Assembly (NCBI GenBank): GCA_002774425.1
Contig: PEYJ01000011.1
Span: 1 to 35,914 of the forward strand
Direction: 5' to 3'
Source of the DNA: Parcubacteria group bacterium CG08_land_8_20_14_0_20_48_21
Lineage (GTDB): Bacteria; Patescibacteriota; Patescibacteriia; UBA1544
Length of the DNA stretch: 35,914 bases
Position 1 is the first letter of the stretch, and every line of letters starts with the position of its first letter. The notes under the pieces were generated by a model. It was not told where the DNA came from, did not search any database, and was given only the letters and a program-made list of their open reading frames with translations. The position numbers were made by a program, and so were the translations under genes. This document shows, in pieces, positions 35,695 to 35,914 of this stretch.

Positions 35695-35914
35695 TCACTG
35701 CTTACTTTCTGCTCCATACTTCTTACCTCTTTTTTCAAGCACTCGTATGCCCGGAAGCGGTTTTCCCTCAAGCCATGCAAGCAGCGCGCCGCCTCCGGAA
35801 GACACTACGGTCATCTTGGATATTTGTCGCCTCCGGCTGATCGCCGCAACCGTTTCCCCTCCTCCGACTATCGTTACCGCTTTTGCGGCACCTATCTTTT
35901 TTGCGATAGCGTTG
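35695..35914 (-). CDS. pgk: Phosphoglycerate kinase, C-terminal fragment (gene runs off window)
   Basis: Minus-strand translation NAIAKKIGAAKAVTIVGGGETVAAISRRRQISKMTVVSSGGGALLAWLEGKPLPGIRVLEKRGKKYGAESKQ*. Absent from the ORF track because the start is outside. Confidence 0.9.
   Translation of the reverse strand, partial: NAIAKKIGAAKAVTIVGGGETVAAISRRRQISKMTVVSSGGGALLAWLEGKPLPGIRVLEKRGKKYGAESKQ

Noticed and set aside
1-35914. CRISPR array, transposase, phage integrase, restriction or toxin-antitoxin system
   Set aside because: No regularly spaced repeats and no ORF with recognisable motifs for these systems.

Overview
The window looks like a chromosomal segment from a Patescibacteria/CPR-type bacterium. 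This is inferred from gene content: compact operons, a reduced dcw cluster, an archaeal-type UMP kinase, DivPAP, and GYWKTH and TSP3/CARDB surface proteins. Recognisable blocks are: two GT4 glycosyltransferases; PEBP, cysteine-cluster and YgjP-like genes; tRNA-Glu(CUC); a dcw cluster mraZ-rsmH-ftsL-like-ftsI/pbp-murF on the minus strand; tsaB and a HAD hydrolase; rplJ-rplL; pyrH; mltG; a broken manC; a CAP/SCP-domain protein; uppP; DivPAP; a GT-C-like membrane protein; a large FnIII/CARDB/TSP3 surface protein; an HD-domain protein; and a glycolytic block pgk(partial)-eno-gpmI-gpmI. There is no rRNA, CRISPR, prophage or transposase. The observations most worth following up are: (1) five exact 10-bp-phased repeats upstream of mraZ that look like a MraZ operator, followed by a leader with a 15-bp inverted repeat; (2) an unassigned ~200-nt structured region ending in a terminator at 13.17-13.40 kb; (3) a structured element at 0.34-0.55 kb whose wobble pairs favour the + strand; (4) a GYWKTH surface protein joined to a headless sortase remnant; (5) several genes broken by single lesions, namely a dsrE-like gene with one in-frame TAG, and manC and a DUF6498-like gene broken mostly at A/T homopolymers; (6) a 25-bp perfect hairpin next to a 19-nt tandem repeat beside an orphan ORF.
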